The translations under genes and the position numbers were made by a program. This document shows positions 1-10,174 of a stretch of 64,000 bases of DNA, in pieces. The stretch's first letter is position 1. Each line of letters opens with the position of its first letter. Source of the stretch: Hibiscus mutabilis. Taxonomy: Eukaryota > Streptophyta > Magnoliopsida > Malvales > Malvaceae. The notes under the pieces were generated by a model, which saw only the letters and a list, made by a program, of their open reading frames with translations, searched no databases and had not been told where the DNA came from. The stretch is taken from the NCBI GenBank assembly GCA_019671005.1, contig CM033718.1, positions 24,680,014 to 24,744,013 of the forward strand, in the 5' to 3' direction.

Positions 1-496
1 CAAGTCTCCAAAGCTACAACAACAATAATTGAACATCCATTGAACAAGTTAAAAGAATTCAAGCACAAATCCAACACTTTGAGCTTATTAGAGTCAAATC
101 CTTTATAACCCACTTGAGTGAGCATAATTGTAATTTCTTTCTTTCAAGTTTGGGTTGAGTGAAATTTTAATTGGGGAAAATTATTTACATTTGAGAGGTC
201 TTTCATTTTTTGTCATTCTTTCTTGTAAAGTGAGAGAACTTGATCAAGCTTTGGGTAGAAAGTTTTATCTTTGTAACGGTTTCCTCCTAAGCCTAGAAAA
301 AGGGAATAATTTCGTAGTGAAATTGTTTTGAAATCCTTAGTGGAGAGCTAAGGTAGTGAATATAGAGCTCGTTAGAAGCTTGAACCACTGTAAATTCTTT
401 GTGTCACACTTTTCATTTAACCTCTTGTTTCCCTTCATTTTTAAAAGTGCCAATTCACCCTTCTTGGCCAAATCGAGTTGATTGATCATCCTAACA
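1..496 (+). repeat. 5' LTR of S1 (3' portion only)
   Basis: The segment is nearly identical to 6408-6904. It ends CTAACA, and the PBS follows two bases later. The U3 part, with the palindrome cluster seen in the 3' LTR, lies left of the window. Confidence 0.88.
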
Positions 497-498
497 AT

Positions 499-511
499 TG
501 GTATCAGAGCC
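499..511 (+). other. Primer binding site of S1 (initiator tRNA-Met)
   Basis: TGGTATCAGAGCC is the standard plant copia complement of the 3' end of initiator tRNA-Met. It starts two bases after the LTR end. Confidence 0.9.
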
Positions 512-582
512 TAACTCATTTGAGGGATTAACATCCATTTGAGACGATTGTAGAGGTCATTCAATCATCCGATATTCAAGCC

Positions 583-920
583 ATGACATCTACTTTTGGC
601 CATAACTTGTACGAGTCTCAATCTGTCACCAAACTCCCTTATTTCAATGGAGATAACTATCCCTGTTGGAAGAATCACATGAAGCTCTTCATCAAATCCG
701 TATGGATCTTGGTGGCCCTATAAGGACTATGAGCTTGGGTGGAAAATCATATGCATTTGTTTTAGTTGATGACTACTCTAGATTTACTTGGGTTCTACTT
801 TTAAGTACCAAGGATGAGGCTTTAGAAAAATTCATCACATTTTCAAAAATTACTCAAAATAATGTTGGTCATTCTATTTCTCACATTAGAATGACCATGG
901 AACCGAATTTCAAAATTTAG
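583..920 (+). pseudogene. S1 gag start fused by deletion to integrase core
   Basis: ATG at 583 opens a copia Gag N-terminus (motif LPYFNGDNYPCWK, about residues 18-30). Near base 700 the sequence jumps straight into the integrase catalytic core (motifs MDLGGPIRTMSLGG and VLVDDYSRFTW). The rest of gag, the zinc knuckle, protease and the integrase zinc domain are missing. The related copy S2 on the minus strand (26.5-28.3 kb) still has those intervening domains, which shows that this is a deletion and not lineage design. The frame ends at a TAG at 918-920. Confidence 0.85.
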
Positions 921-3177
921 GTTTTGAGGATTTTTGTAAATCAAATGCTATAAGCCATAATTTTTCTGTTTCTCACACTCCTCGACAAAATAGGATTATT
1001 GAGAGGAAAATCGAACTTTAGAAGAAATGGCTAGAACTATGCTTTGTGAAAATAATTTCTCAAAGTATTTTTGGGCAGAACCACTAATACAGCTTGCTAT
1101 ATTGTCAATCGAGTAATGATTAGGCCAATTTTAAGGAAAACTCTTTATGAGATTTTAAAATCCAAAAAGCCTAACATTAGATATTTTCATCCTTTTGGAT
1201 GTAAATGTTTTGTTTTAAATAATGGAAAAGACAATTTAGGTAAATTTGATGCAAAAAGTGATGAAACTATTTTCTTAGGTTATTCTTTAAACTCTAAAGT
1301 CTATCGTGTATTTAATAAAAGAACTTTGGTAGTTGAAGAGTCTATTCATGTGGTTTTCGATGATAACCTCTTTCCAAGGAAGGATTCTTGTGATGATGAT
1401 GATGTAGAAATTTTTGAAGTCAATAATGGTGGGCAATCATCAAAGGTAGATGAAGTTCTTTCCAAAGAAGAAGAAGCACAATATCCACCTCTAAAAGCCT
1501 TGAAGGACATGACTCTAGAGGAAAAGGAAGTGAGCTACCCAAGGGAGTTCAATTATGTCAAAGATGGTGAGATTTTGGGTGATCCATCCAAAGGGGTAAC
1601 CACTAGACTTTCTCTTAAAAGTGCTTGTAATATTGCATTTATCTCATGCATAGAGCCTAAAAATATCAAAGAAGCATTAAATGATGAATATTGGATATTG
1701 GCCATGTAAGAAGAGATAAATCAATTTGAGAGAATTCAAGTATGGACATTAGTTGATATGCCTAGTAATAAGTCTACCATAGGAACTAAATGGGTTTTTA
1801 GAAACAAACTAGATGAGAGTGGTAACATAGTGAGAAACAAGGCTAGACTTGTTGCTCAAGGTTACACTCAAGAAGAAAGAATCAATTTTGATGAAACCTA
1901 TGCACCCGTAGCTAGAATGAAAGCTATTAGGATGCTTCTTGTATTTTTCATGTTATCTTGAATTCAGGCTTTTTCAAATGGATGTAAAAAGTGCTTTTCT
2001 AAATGGTTTTATTAATGAAAAAGTGTATGTAAAACAACCACCCGTTTTTGAAGATTCAAAATACCCAAACCATGTTTTTAAACTTACAAAAGCTTTATAT
2101 GGTTTAAAACAAGCTCCTAGAGCTTGGTATGAAAAATTATCAAACTTTTTAATTGAAAAAGGTTTTGAAAAAGAAAAGGTGGACACTACACTCTTCATTA
2201 AAAGAAAAGGTAAAGACATCTTAGTAGTTCAAATTTATGTTGATGATATCATTTTTGGATCTACTAATGAATTGTTTTGCCAAGAATTTGCTAAGTTGGT
2301 GCAAGGTGAGTTTGAGATGAGCATGATGGGAAGCTCTCATTCTTTTTGGGACTCCAAATCAAACAAAGGAAGTATGACATCTTCATCAATCAAGCTAAGT
2401 ACATCAAGGATATGCTCAAGAAGTTTGGCTTGGAGAATGTGAAACCTCAAGCCACACCAATGAGCTCTTCTACAAAGCTTGACAAAGATGAAGGAGGTAA
2501 GTGTGTTGAGTTAAAGCTTTATCACTCTATGATAGGATCTTTGCTTTATCTTACCGCAAGTAGACCGGATATCCTGTTTAATGTTTGCTTGTGTGCTAGA
2601 TTTCAAGCTAGTCTTAGAGAATCACACCTTATAACCGTTAAGAGAATCTTTAGATACCTTACAGACACACCTTGTTTAGGCCTTTGGTATCCTAAAGATT
2701 CCTCCTTTGATTTGCATGCTTATTCAGATGCAGATTATGGAGGTTGAAAAATAGATAAAAAGAGTACATCTGGTACTTGTCAATTCCTAGGTAGTATGCA
2801 CATATCATGGTTTTCAAAGAAACAATAGTGTAGCATTATCTACCAGCAAAGCGGAATACATATCGACCGAAAGTCGTTGTGCTCAAGTCTTTTGGATGAA
2901 ACATCAACTTTTAGATTATATAATTGATGTAGGTACCATCCATCTTAAGTGTGACAACAGTAGTGTCATATGTCTCACTAAGAATCTCATCCAACATTCT
3001 AGAACCAAGCACATAGAGATAAGACATCATTTCATTCGAGATCATGTCTTAAAAAATGAGGTAGTTCTAGAATATGTAGACACCTTAAACCAACAAGCGG
3101 ATATATTTACCAAACCTTTAAATAAAGACCGTTTTTGGTCTCTTAGGAGAGAGTTAGGTTTAACTAGCCTACCTTGA
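921..3177 (+). pseudogene. S1 pol remnant: integrase C-terminus, reverse transcriptase, RNase H
   Basis: Pieces in three frames give the normal copia order. Integrase C-terminal region at ~1071-1709 has TACYIVNRVMIRP and HPFGCKCFVLNN. RT at 1758-2442 has GTKWVFRNKLDESGN, QMDVKSAFLNGFINE, LYGLKQAPRAWYEKL and the catalytic YVDDI. RNase H at 2346-3177 has IGSLLYLTASRPDI, YSDADYGG, and the C-terminal QQADIFTKPL. It stops at 3175-3177. At least four frameshifts or stops separate the pieces, so no functional polyprotein is possible. The nearest relative in the window is S2. Confidence 0.88.
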
Positions 3178-3365
3178 ACCTTTGAGTCTTTTTAGTGCCT
3201 AAAATTTGCTTGAGTTTGGTTAATTGCTTAGCTATTATGTTTTTGCTCCTATATGCATCTGTTTTAGCTCATACATGATGTTCACATATCATACACATGC
3301 ATTTCGATTAGAGTAAAATCGAATTTTTAAGCACCTTGCAGTAAAAAATGACATTTTTTGCTCAA

Positions 3366-3512
3366 GGGTACCGATACGGGATAATGTGTATCGGTGCGAG
3401 TATCGTGAAACAGTTTTGGTAGTTGACTTGTACCGGTACGGGTGGTGTGTCAAAACGGCTAAAAACTATTTTAGTACGTTGTTTCGGGACGCGCAGGTGG
3501 CGTATCGATACA
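3366..3512. repeat. Palindrome group in S1 after pol
   Basis: In the noncoding spacer after RNase H there are GGTACCGATACGGG (3367-3380), TGTATCGGTGCG (3387-3398), GTACCGGTAC and CGTATCGATACA (3501-3512). All are variants of one 10-bp palindrome, GTATCGATAC or GTACCGGTAC. The same motif recurs in the 3' LTR. The rest of 3513-4082 is AT-rich with no other feature seen. Confidence 0.75.
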
Positions 3513-4082
3513 CATAGCCGCTAGACTTTAAATGAGTCTTTAAAGGGGTTTTTCACTTTAATTAAAACACTACAAACCCTAGGTACAATTTTCATCTATA
3601 AAAACCTCTCAAACCCTCTTGTTTTTCACACAATTCTTAAAAACTTTTAAGGGCTTTTGGGTTATTCATCAAACCCTAGCGAAATCATCAAGATTTGTAC
3701 ATCATCATCTCCTAATTCATTCATAATTCCATATTCAAGGTATAAACTTCTTTTCTTTATTTTTTAATTTCACTCTTATTTATACAATGTTTTCGTTTCA
3801 AATTTATATATTTAATATGTATATGAACTGTTTTTCAAAAAATTTGTAAAAACTTTTTCAAATCTAAAATTTTTTGGTTCTAATATAAAATTATATCATA
3901 TATTTTTCAACTCTATTTTTCAGTTTTCTTTTTACCAATAATTCTTTTAAACTTGTATATGATTTTAAACTATACGATATAGTTTTTTTACAATACCTTG
4001 ATCATTGGATTGTTAATTTGATCGAATGTGATCATTTATGCATACATATTTTTTTGTGGTTTGATTTTGATTAGGTTTTGTT

Positions 4083-5271
4083 ATGGCACCTAACAAAAGA
4101 GCAAGAAGAGAATTGGAACAATCATCCAATACCAATTCCAACAATGATGGTACAAAGCCCAATCTAACCTATATTTTTCAAAATTGCTTTAATGAACCTA
4201 GATTTGCAAATGCAATAGCTCATTTTAAACAATATCAAGGTTATAAAATTCGTCGTGAGCGCATTGTTTCAATCCTCTTTTTTCTTCTGAAAGATTTTAA
4301 TTTAAAAACCTTGAGCTAATGCATTAATGGAAGTTTATGACTTTTTAAGCATACCCGGGATTTTATACCAAAACCTTGTTCTTATCTTTTATTCCAATGC
4401 CCGGTGTATTTATAACCAAGATAGATCCGAGGTTGTTGCTATGAATCCTATTTTATGGGAAAGAAATTTCAAATTGATTCTTCGGTTTTAGCAAATGTTT
4501 TTGGTTTTGAGGATATGGGTATTGATGATGAGGACTCGTTGGGACATGTTCTTGGTGGCTCCGTGACCGTGCTTGATGCTCATGATCACACCCTTCACCT
4601 TATGATCACTTGGTGGTTTTGCCCATGCAGTGGAAAATTCTCAACGATCCGCCAAGTTGATGACTTTTGGATTCGTTGCTTTTGTGAGGGTAAGTGTACG
4701 AAACTTGCTCAAATTTTGTTTGCCGAGATAGTCTTCCTTGTGCAAAATCGCCATACAACTCTTGTTTCATCCTTCACCTATGGCACCGCTTTAAGCTACT
4801 TGTTCCACAAGTTGGAGATTGATTGTTCTCATGATGTTGCCGAACCTCTCACCGAAACGATTGATGATTGCTCTCTCCACCGTGCAAAGTTTTCATATTA
4901 TAATGGAGAAGGGATCCGTGCTACAAATCTCCCTCAAGGTACTCAACCCGAGCCGATGGCGGCTCCTCAAGTTCCTCAAGCTCCGGTAGCCCAACCTTTC
5001 CTTGATGCTCTCATGGCTTATCTCGACAGGAAGTTTGAATCTTTTGGCACTAGTAATACATCTTTGGACGCTATCATGACCTCCGGATTTGCCACTATTG
5101 ACACTCTCTTTTACATCTTTGGATGAGAGAGTTACTTCCATTGAGAATCGCCAAGCTTCGATGAACATATCTCTTACCGTTTTTCATGGAGAATGACGAC
5201 AATCTCTTGGAACCAATGCCAATGATGAAGATGAAGAGGATGAAGAAGAAGACGATGAAGACGCTCCTTAG
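4083..5271 (+). pseudogene. S1 extra ORF downstream of pol ('putative plant transposon protein'-like, env position)
   Basis: ATG at 4083 begins a basic, Asn-rich N-terminus (MAPNKRARRELEQ). After a frame break near 4320 come segments typical of the domain annotated in plant databases as 'putative plant transposon protein', including VVAMNPILW just before the second piece and GKKFQIDSSVLANVFGFED (4458-4514). The C-terminal part has a Pro/Gln-rich linker, a short heptad-like stretch (LDERVTSIENRQASM) and a very acidic tail of Glu/Asp ending at TAG 5269-5271. Frameshifts near 4320 and 5100 and a stop near 5195 break it. In Sireviruses this position can hold an env-like ORF. I see no convincing signal peptide or transmembrane helix, so a surface-glycoprotein role is not supported. 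Confidence 0.65.
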
Positions 5272-5643
5272 GCTCTTGCATCTCATGACATATCATATCA
5301 TATTAGGATTTGTTTTATGCACCTATGCCTTCATTTTATGAACTCCTATGCTTTGTTTTATTTGTTTTGGTTTATGCTTTTAGAAATTAAGTTGGATTTT
5401 ATTTTGTTGCTTTGACTATTATGCTTTGAATTTTTTAATGATAATTATGTTGTTCAATGCATGGAGTACCTTTAATGTTTATATATTGCTTTAATTATAT
5501 CCTATTGATTTTGATCTAACAAAAAGGAGAGAAGTAAAAGAGCACTTAAATTTTTACAAAGTTTTTCAAAACTATATCTTTTAGTCTTAAAGAAATTGGA
5601 ATATTTTTCAAACTTACTTAAAAATTTACTTTGGTTTTGTTAT

Positions 5644-5660
5644 ATAAAAAAGGATGAGAT
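5644..5660 (+). other. Polypurine tract of S1
   Basis: ATAAAAAAGGATGAGAT lies immediately before the LTR start TGTAAAACC. A second purine run (AAAAAGGAGAGAAG, about 5521-5534) lies ~110 bp upstream, as in Sireviruses with more than one PPT-like tract. Confidence 0.7.
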
Positions 5661-5850
5661 TGTAAAACCTATATTTGATTTTGATATAACAAAGTGTTTA
5701 AGGACCAATTTGTAAAATTGGATAAATTTTTAAGTATTCAAAAAGTCTCACAAAATGACAAGGGATCGAACTTAAATGTTTCTAAGTCAAAAACTTAAAC
5801 CCCAAAAGTTTTTCTAAGTATTTTCATACTCAAATAACCAAAAATGTTCA

Positions 5851-6305
5851 GGCGTATCGATACGCCCTTAGGTGTTTTGATACGAATTTTGACTACTGGA
5901 ATTTTAATTGCAAAATCGTATCGATACGGCTAAGCCCGTTTCGATACAGCCTTCATCTAGGTTTATATTTTTGGCTATGCATATCGGTATAGCTCACCTG
6001 TATCGATACGGAGTGTTAGAATTTTCAAATCTTTGCATTTAATATATGACCACTGCCTTGTCATTTATTGGAATCATCAAACTTTGAATTTCAGTTAACC
6101 CGTATCGATACGCCCCTAGCCGTATCGATGCAATTTTTCTTGGACTTTTTCCTCAGATTCCAATGAGCTAAAACTGTACTGATACAACTATATTATATTG
6201 ATACGCCTATGTTTTTACACTATACCCATTTCAATACGCCCTCAAGCGTATCGATACCCTTTTGTACAGCGGCTATTTTTTCTTATGGCAGGGTACCGAT
6301 ACGGG
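5851..6305. repeat. Cluster of GTATCGATAC palindromes in the S1 LTR
   Basis: Perfect GTATCGATAC occurs five times here (near 5853, 5918, 6000, 6102, 6247). The first sits inside a perfect 16-bp palindrome, GGCGTATCGATACGCC (5851-5866). About seven one- or two-base variants lie between them (5938, 5980, 6121, 6178, 6208, 6230, 6292). Copies are 20-100 bp apart with otherwise unrelated spacers, so this is a dispersed motif and not a tandem array. Confidence 0.85.
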
Positions 6306-6399
6306 AGGTTACCAAACATCATTTATTGTGAGAAGAAAGCAGCCCAATGGCTCTATTGATGATCTCAACCACCCAAACGGTTACAAATCAATGAAGGGA

Positions 6400-6406
6400 T
6401 ATAAAA
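6400..6406 (+). promoter_or_regulatory. Putative TATA box of the S1 LTR
   Basis: TATAAAA stands just upstream of the part of the LTR shared with window base 1, where the transcribed R region would begin. It is predicted from position and motif only. Confidence 0.5.
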
Positions 6407-6904
6407 TCAAGTCTCTAAATCTACAACAACAATAATTGAACATCCATTGAACAAGTCAAAAGCATTCAAGCAGAAATTCAACACTTTAAGCTTATTAGAG
6501 TCATATCCTTTGTAACCCACTTGAGTGGGCATATTTGTAATTCTTTCTTTCAAGTTTGGGTTGAGTGAAATTGTAATTGGGGCAAATTATTTACCTTTGA
6601 GAGGTTTTTCATTATTTGTCATTATTTCCTGTAAAGTGAGTGAACTTGATCAAGCTTTGGGTAGGAAGCTTTGATCTTTGTAATGGTTTCCTCCTAAACT
6701 TAAAAAAGGGGAAGAATTTCGTAGTGAAATTGTTTTGAAATCCTTAGTGGGGAGCTAAGGTAGCGGATGTAGAGCTTGTTAGAAGTTTGAACAACTATAA
6801 ATTTCTTGTGCCACACTTTTCATTTATCCTCTTGCTTCCCTTCTTTTTTAAAAGTTTCAATTCACCCCCTCTTGGCCAAATCGAGTTGATTGATCATCCT
6901 AACA

Positions 6905-8294
6905 TTAGTTCATAATGATCTTGAAAAAATTGAAGACATAATTCGTAATATTCGTGAGAGTGTGAAACATGTGAATGCCCCTCCAGGACGTTGCATATAT
7001 TTAGTGAACTAGTCAAACAACTTTCAATGTCAAAGAAACATTTGATTTTAGATGTTACTACTCGATGGAATGCTACATATTCTATGTTGTCTACTGCTTT
7101 GGAGTTCAAAGAAGTGTTTGTGAATTATGCCGATCAAGAGCTTACATACATTACTTTGTCGAGCGAAGAAGACTAAAAAAAGTTGAAGAAGTTTGCCCAT
7201 TTTTAGCACTTTTTCATGAAGCCACAAAAATCATTTCAGGTATTACTTTATTCTTTTTTTGTTGATTTTTTAATACAAGTCATTTTTCATGTAAGATTTA
7301 CTAATATTTTTTTATATAATATATGTTCCGAATATCCTACCTCTAATTTATTTTTTAGCGAATTATTGGGGATAAAAGAAGCATTGGATGCAGTAGTTCT
7401 GGAGGGAAGTGATTACATGATAGCTATGACTATGAAGATGAAGATAAAATTTGACAAGTATTGAGGTACATTTAATTTGCTGATTTCAATTGGCGCCGTT
7501 TTAGTTCCAAGGTATAAAATTAAATTGTTTGAATTTTATTTTAATATCATTATTTATTTATTTAAGTTCAATTGTTGTCATTTTCTTTGATTAGGTATAA
7601 AATGAAATTGCTTGAGTTTTCTTTCAATGCTATTTATTCACCTAACAAGGCTCCGAAACAAATACAAATAGTTTGAAATACTTCTATGAGTTGTACCAAG
7701 AATATGTTGAGGCTCATAAAGTAACAAATGTTGTTTTATCTACTAGGACTGATGGGAGTCAAAATATTAGTGCTGGTGGTACTTCTAAGAGTGATTGTCT
7801 TTAACTAGTCGATTTGGTAAAAGTATCAAAACTGGACAACTAAGTATGATCAACATATTAAAAGTGTCGATCTTTTTCGCGTCTATGAAGTCAAAATTGG
7901 ACTCTTATTTGAAAGAAAGAGTTTATATTGGTGAGCCTGACGTATATTTTGATGCCTTGGGATGGTGGAAGGAGAACAATCTTAAATTTAAGATTTTTTT
8001 CAAAATGGCTACTGATATCCTAGCAATTTCGGTCACTATCGTTGCTTCTGAATCTGCTTTCAGTGCTGGTGGGGTTATTGATCCACATCGTTCCTCTTTA
8101 GGAACTAAGATGGTAGATATGCTTATTTGTGGAGTTGATTGGTATCGTCAATACTATGGGTTGGAGAAAAAGAAAAATAAGGTATTTTTTGTGTTTTGAA
8201 TTTTAATAGATTTGGTTTTACAATGACTAATAACTTTTTGTTTTTTTGATTTATCGTAGCAAAATGAGGATATTGTATCTGTTGAGCTTCCTTG
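6905..8294 (+). pseudogene. hAT-family transposase remnant (catalytic C-terminal half)
   Basis: Coding sequence begins right after the S1 LTR. IRESVKHV and LDVTTRWNATYSML (about 7039-7092) are the conserved middle of plant Ac/RICESLEEPER-like hAT transposases. SELLGIKEAL follows an intron-like gap (7239-~7325). At 7795-8199 the C-terminal dimerisation domain is clear: KSKLDSYLKE, FDALGWWKENNLKF, MATDILAISV, VASESAFSAGG, DPHRSSLGTKMVDMLICG. A last short exon appears to run from about 8262 to the TGA at 8292-8294 after an intron ending TTATCGTAG. Breaks include a TAA at 7172-7174, a TGA at 7462-7464 and frameshifts near 7660-7800. The N-terminal BED finger and the first catalytic residues would lie left of S1, outside the window. 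Confidence 0.8.
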
Positions 8295-8574
8295 AGGAAT
8301 GTGGATGAGTGACTTGTTATTATTTGCTAATTTAGTATACTTTTCAACTTTTGTTATAACTTCTTTAATTTATATAATTTCATTTGTTTGGTTATGATCA
8401 GGATGGATGGTGAATTAGCGATTGTTCATGAATGCAAGTCGAAGAAAGACTGCTACGAAGATTATTGAAGACAATTGAACTTTAAGAAGATTGTTTTGTC
8501 TAACATGTTAACTTTGAATTAGCTTATATTAATGAATTTTATATGATTAATGTTTGTTTATCATTCTAACTAAC

Positions 8575-8745
8575 GAAAACGAGCAAGTTACATTTCTTAA
8601 CGAATGAACACGAATAAAAAATTTTGTGTTCGTTTATGTTCTTGCTCGTTCATTTGCTCAGTTACAATTAAATGAATAAACATGAACACATCCTCGTTCG
8701 TGTTCGTTTACTTACCTACATTTTAACATCATATTCGTTCATAAC
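8575..8745. repeat. hAT-type subterminal repeats
   Basis: Short direct and inverted copies of TTCGTT/AACGAA and GAACACGAA/TTCGTGTTC crowd this stretch just after the transposase remnant. Such motifs are typical of the subterminal ends of plant hAT transposons. I could not fix the exact terminal inverted repeat or an 8-bp TSD. Confidence 0.5.
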
Positions 8746-9438
8746 CTAGATTTTCATAGAAGAAGAAGATTATACATTAGCGTTTTTTAACGACAATGAC
8801 CATATTGAAAGCGATATAAAAATTAAATAATCGTAATGAAAGTTTTAAAAGTTCTATGAACGTAATAAAAGCACCCTAAAACTTCAGTGACTATTAATGT
8901 AGTTTACCCTAAAAAAATTAAAGACTTATACTAACCATACCAACCAGGATAAAACCCAATAGTTTTTTTTACACATGCTAAAACCCAATGGTTGAATCTT
9001 CATAAACTGAATATATTTAACCAGATTTCATACAATCCGATGGAAATTCATATTTTAAAATTTCATTGAATAAATAACTTTATTTATATATAATACGTAT
9101 GTGACTAAAACTTACCATATCAAATTATATTGAGTTTTCTCAATACATAATTTTATTAACTGCTAAATACAATTTTTCCCAAGGAAAATAAAAATATAGC
9201 ACCAACAAAATTCAATATTGAAGAATGATATTGCTAAATTTAACCTTGATATAAAAAGTACTATATATAACTACAATACAAAGTATTAAATATGTTGTAT
9301 CCAAAAACAAGTAATTAAATATGTTGTCTCCCCTATTATAGCTCGGGATATAACTATAATTGGATCAAATGAAATGTTTAGGTTAATTAAATGAAATGTT
9401 TAGGGTAGAGCTTTCTTTTCTTTTCTTTTCTTTTCTTT
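8746..9438. other. AT-rich spacer and 3' UTR of the MORC-like gene
   Basis: No coding sequence or element is recognised. The right edge is the 3' UTR of the minus-strand gene. Directly after its stop codon, on the + strand at 9413-9440, lies a (TTTTC)n microsatellite. Confidence 0.5.
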
Positions 9439-10174
9439 TCATATAGCCTTCAGTTTACGTTTGGCCTCTAGGAGTGAAGAAAGCTGAACACACTTCTTTC
9501 TCATATCCTCCAACCCCTTTTCCAGTTCCCCAATCTATGTATTCCAAACAGAGACAACTTTTAATACTGAAAAGGTTATTAATGTAGAACCACAAAACCC
9601 GGAATTTATTATTTGAAAAGTAATACGCACCGTATGTTTCAATTTCGCTTCCTTCTGTGCCTTTTCCTCACACCTGCACCATAGGATAGCATCAGCCTCG
9701 AGCAAACATGGATAGAGTCAAGTTCTACGAAACCCTACATCATAAACTCTAAACATAGAACTCTAAGAATGGTTCAATTTAGGAAATTCGAGATAAACTT
9801 AAAATATGAACCAAGTCTCATCGGAATGAGAGACATGCAAGATGCATCGTGATTCGTAGACAGCATACAAACACAACCAGCCAGATACATTCAAGATGAA
9901 ATTTTACCTCATGAAAAGTTGTATGTTCTCTTCACATAACTGATCAACTGATATGGATGTCAGACCTTCGAGCATGACATCATTAGGAACATCAACACCT
10001 GGTTGTTCATCTCTTAAACCCAGCTTGGCATTGTCCGGAATATGGACAATAGATAGGACATCACTTTCTGCTGGCAAATTAGAACTACTGTTATGCGGAG
10101 AAGCTGACATTTGTCTCTTCATCTTTGCATTGAAACCTGGAGGCTGGTAGCCAACCAAGTGACAATGGGTTTTC
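9439..10174 (-). other. MORC exons 15-17: linker and C-terminal coiled coil
   Basis: Exon 15 begins with HCHLVGYQPPG, the normal continuation of exon 14, although 7.4 kb away. A variable Ser/Asn-rich linker follows. SVDQLCEENIQLFMR, split by the exon 15/16 boundary, starts the charged C-terminal helix. It ends in exon 17 with IGELEKGLEDMRKKCVQLSS and the TGA at 9439-9441. Confidence 0.82.

Larger units (their letters stand above)
1..6904 (+). mobile_element. Sirevirus-like Ty1/copia LTR retrotransposon S1 (5' end outside window)
   Basis: Bases 1-496 are repeated at 6408-6904 with scattered substitutions, so they are the end of the 5' LTR and the matching part of the 3' LTR. Between them lie a PBS, the first ~40 codons of gag, integrase, RT and RNase H remnants in copia order, an extra ORF after RNase H, and a PPT. 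A long extra region after pol, an A/G-rich PPT directly before a TGTAAAACC LTR start, and LTR palindromes are traits of the Sirevirus lineage. Several frameshifts and stops, plus loss of most of gag, protease and the integrase N-terminus, make it non-autonomous. It is flanked on the right by hAT transposase sequence that begins at the base after the LTR, so it inserted into that transposon. The left flank and TSD are outside the window. Confidence 0.88.
5661..6904 (+). repeat. 3' LTR of S1 (1244 bp)
   Basis: It starts TGTAAAACC after the PPT and ends CTAACA, matching the end of the 5' copy at 496. The U3 portion (5661-~6400) contains the palindrome cluster. TATAAAA at 6400-6406 is the likely core promoter. 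The R/U5 part matches 1-496. Sequence to the right is hAT coding sequence. Confidence 0.82.

Noticed and set aside
4083..5271. Envelope glycoprotein gene in S1
   Set aside because: The position fits, but I see no signal peptide, transmembrane helix or cysteine pattern. The sequence looks like a plant transposon-associated domain.
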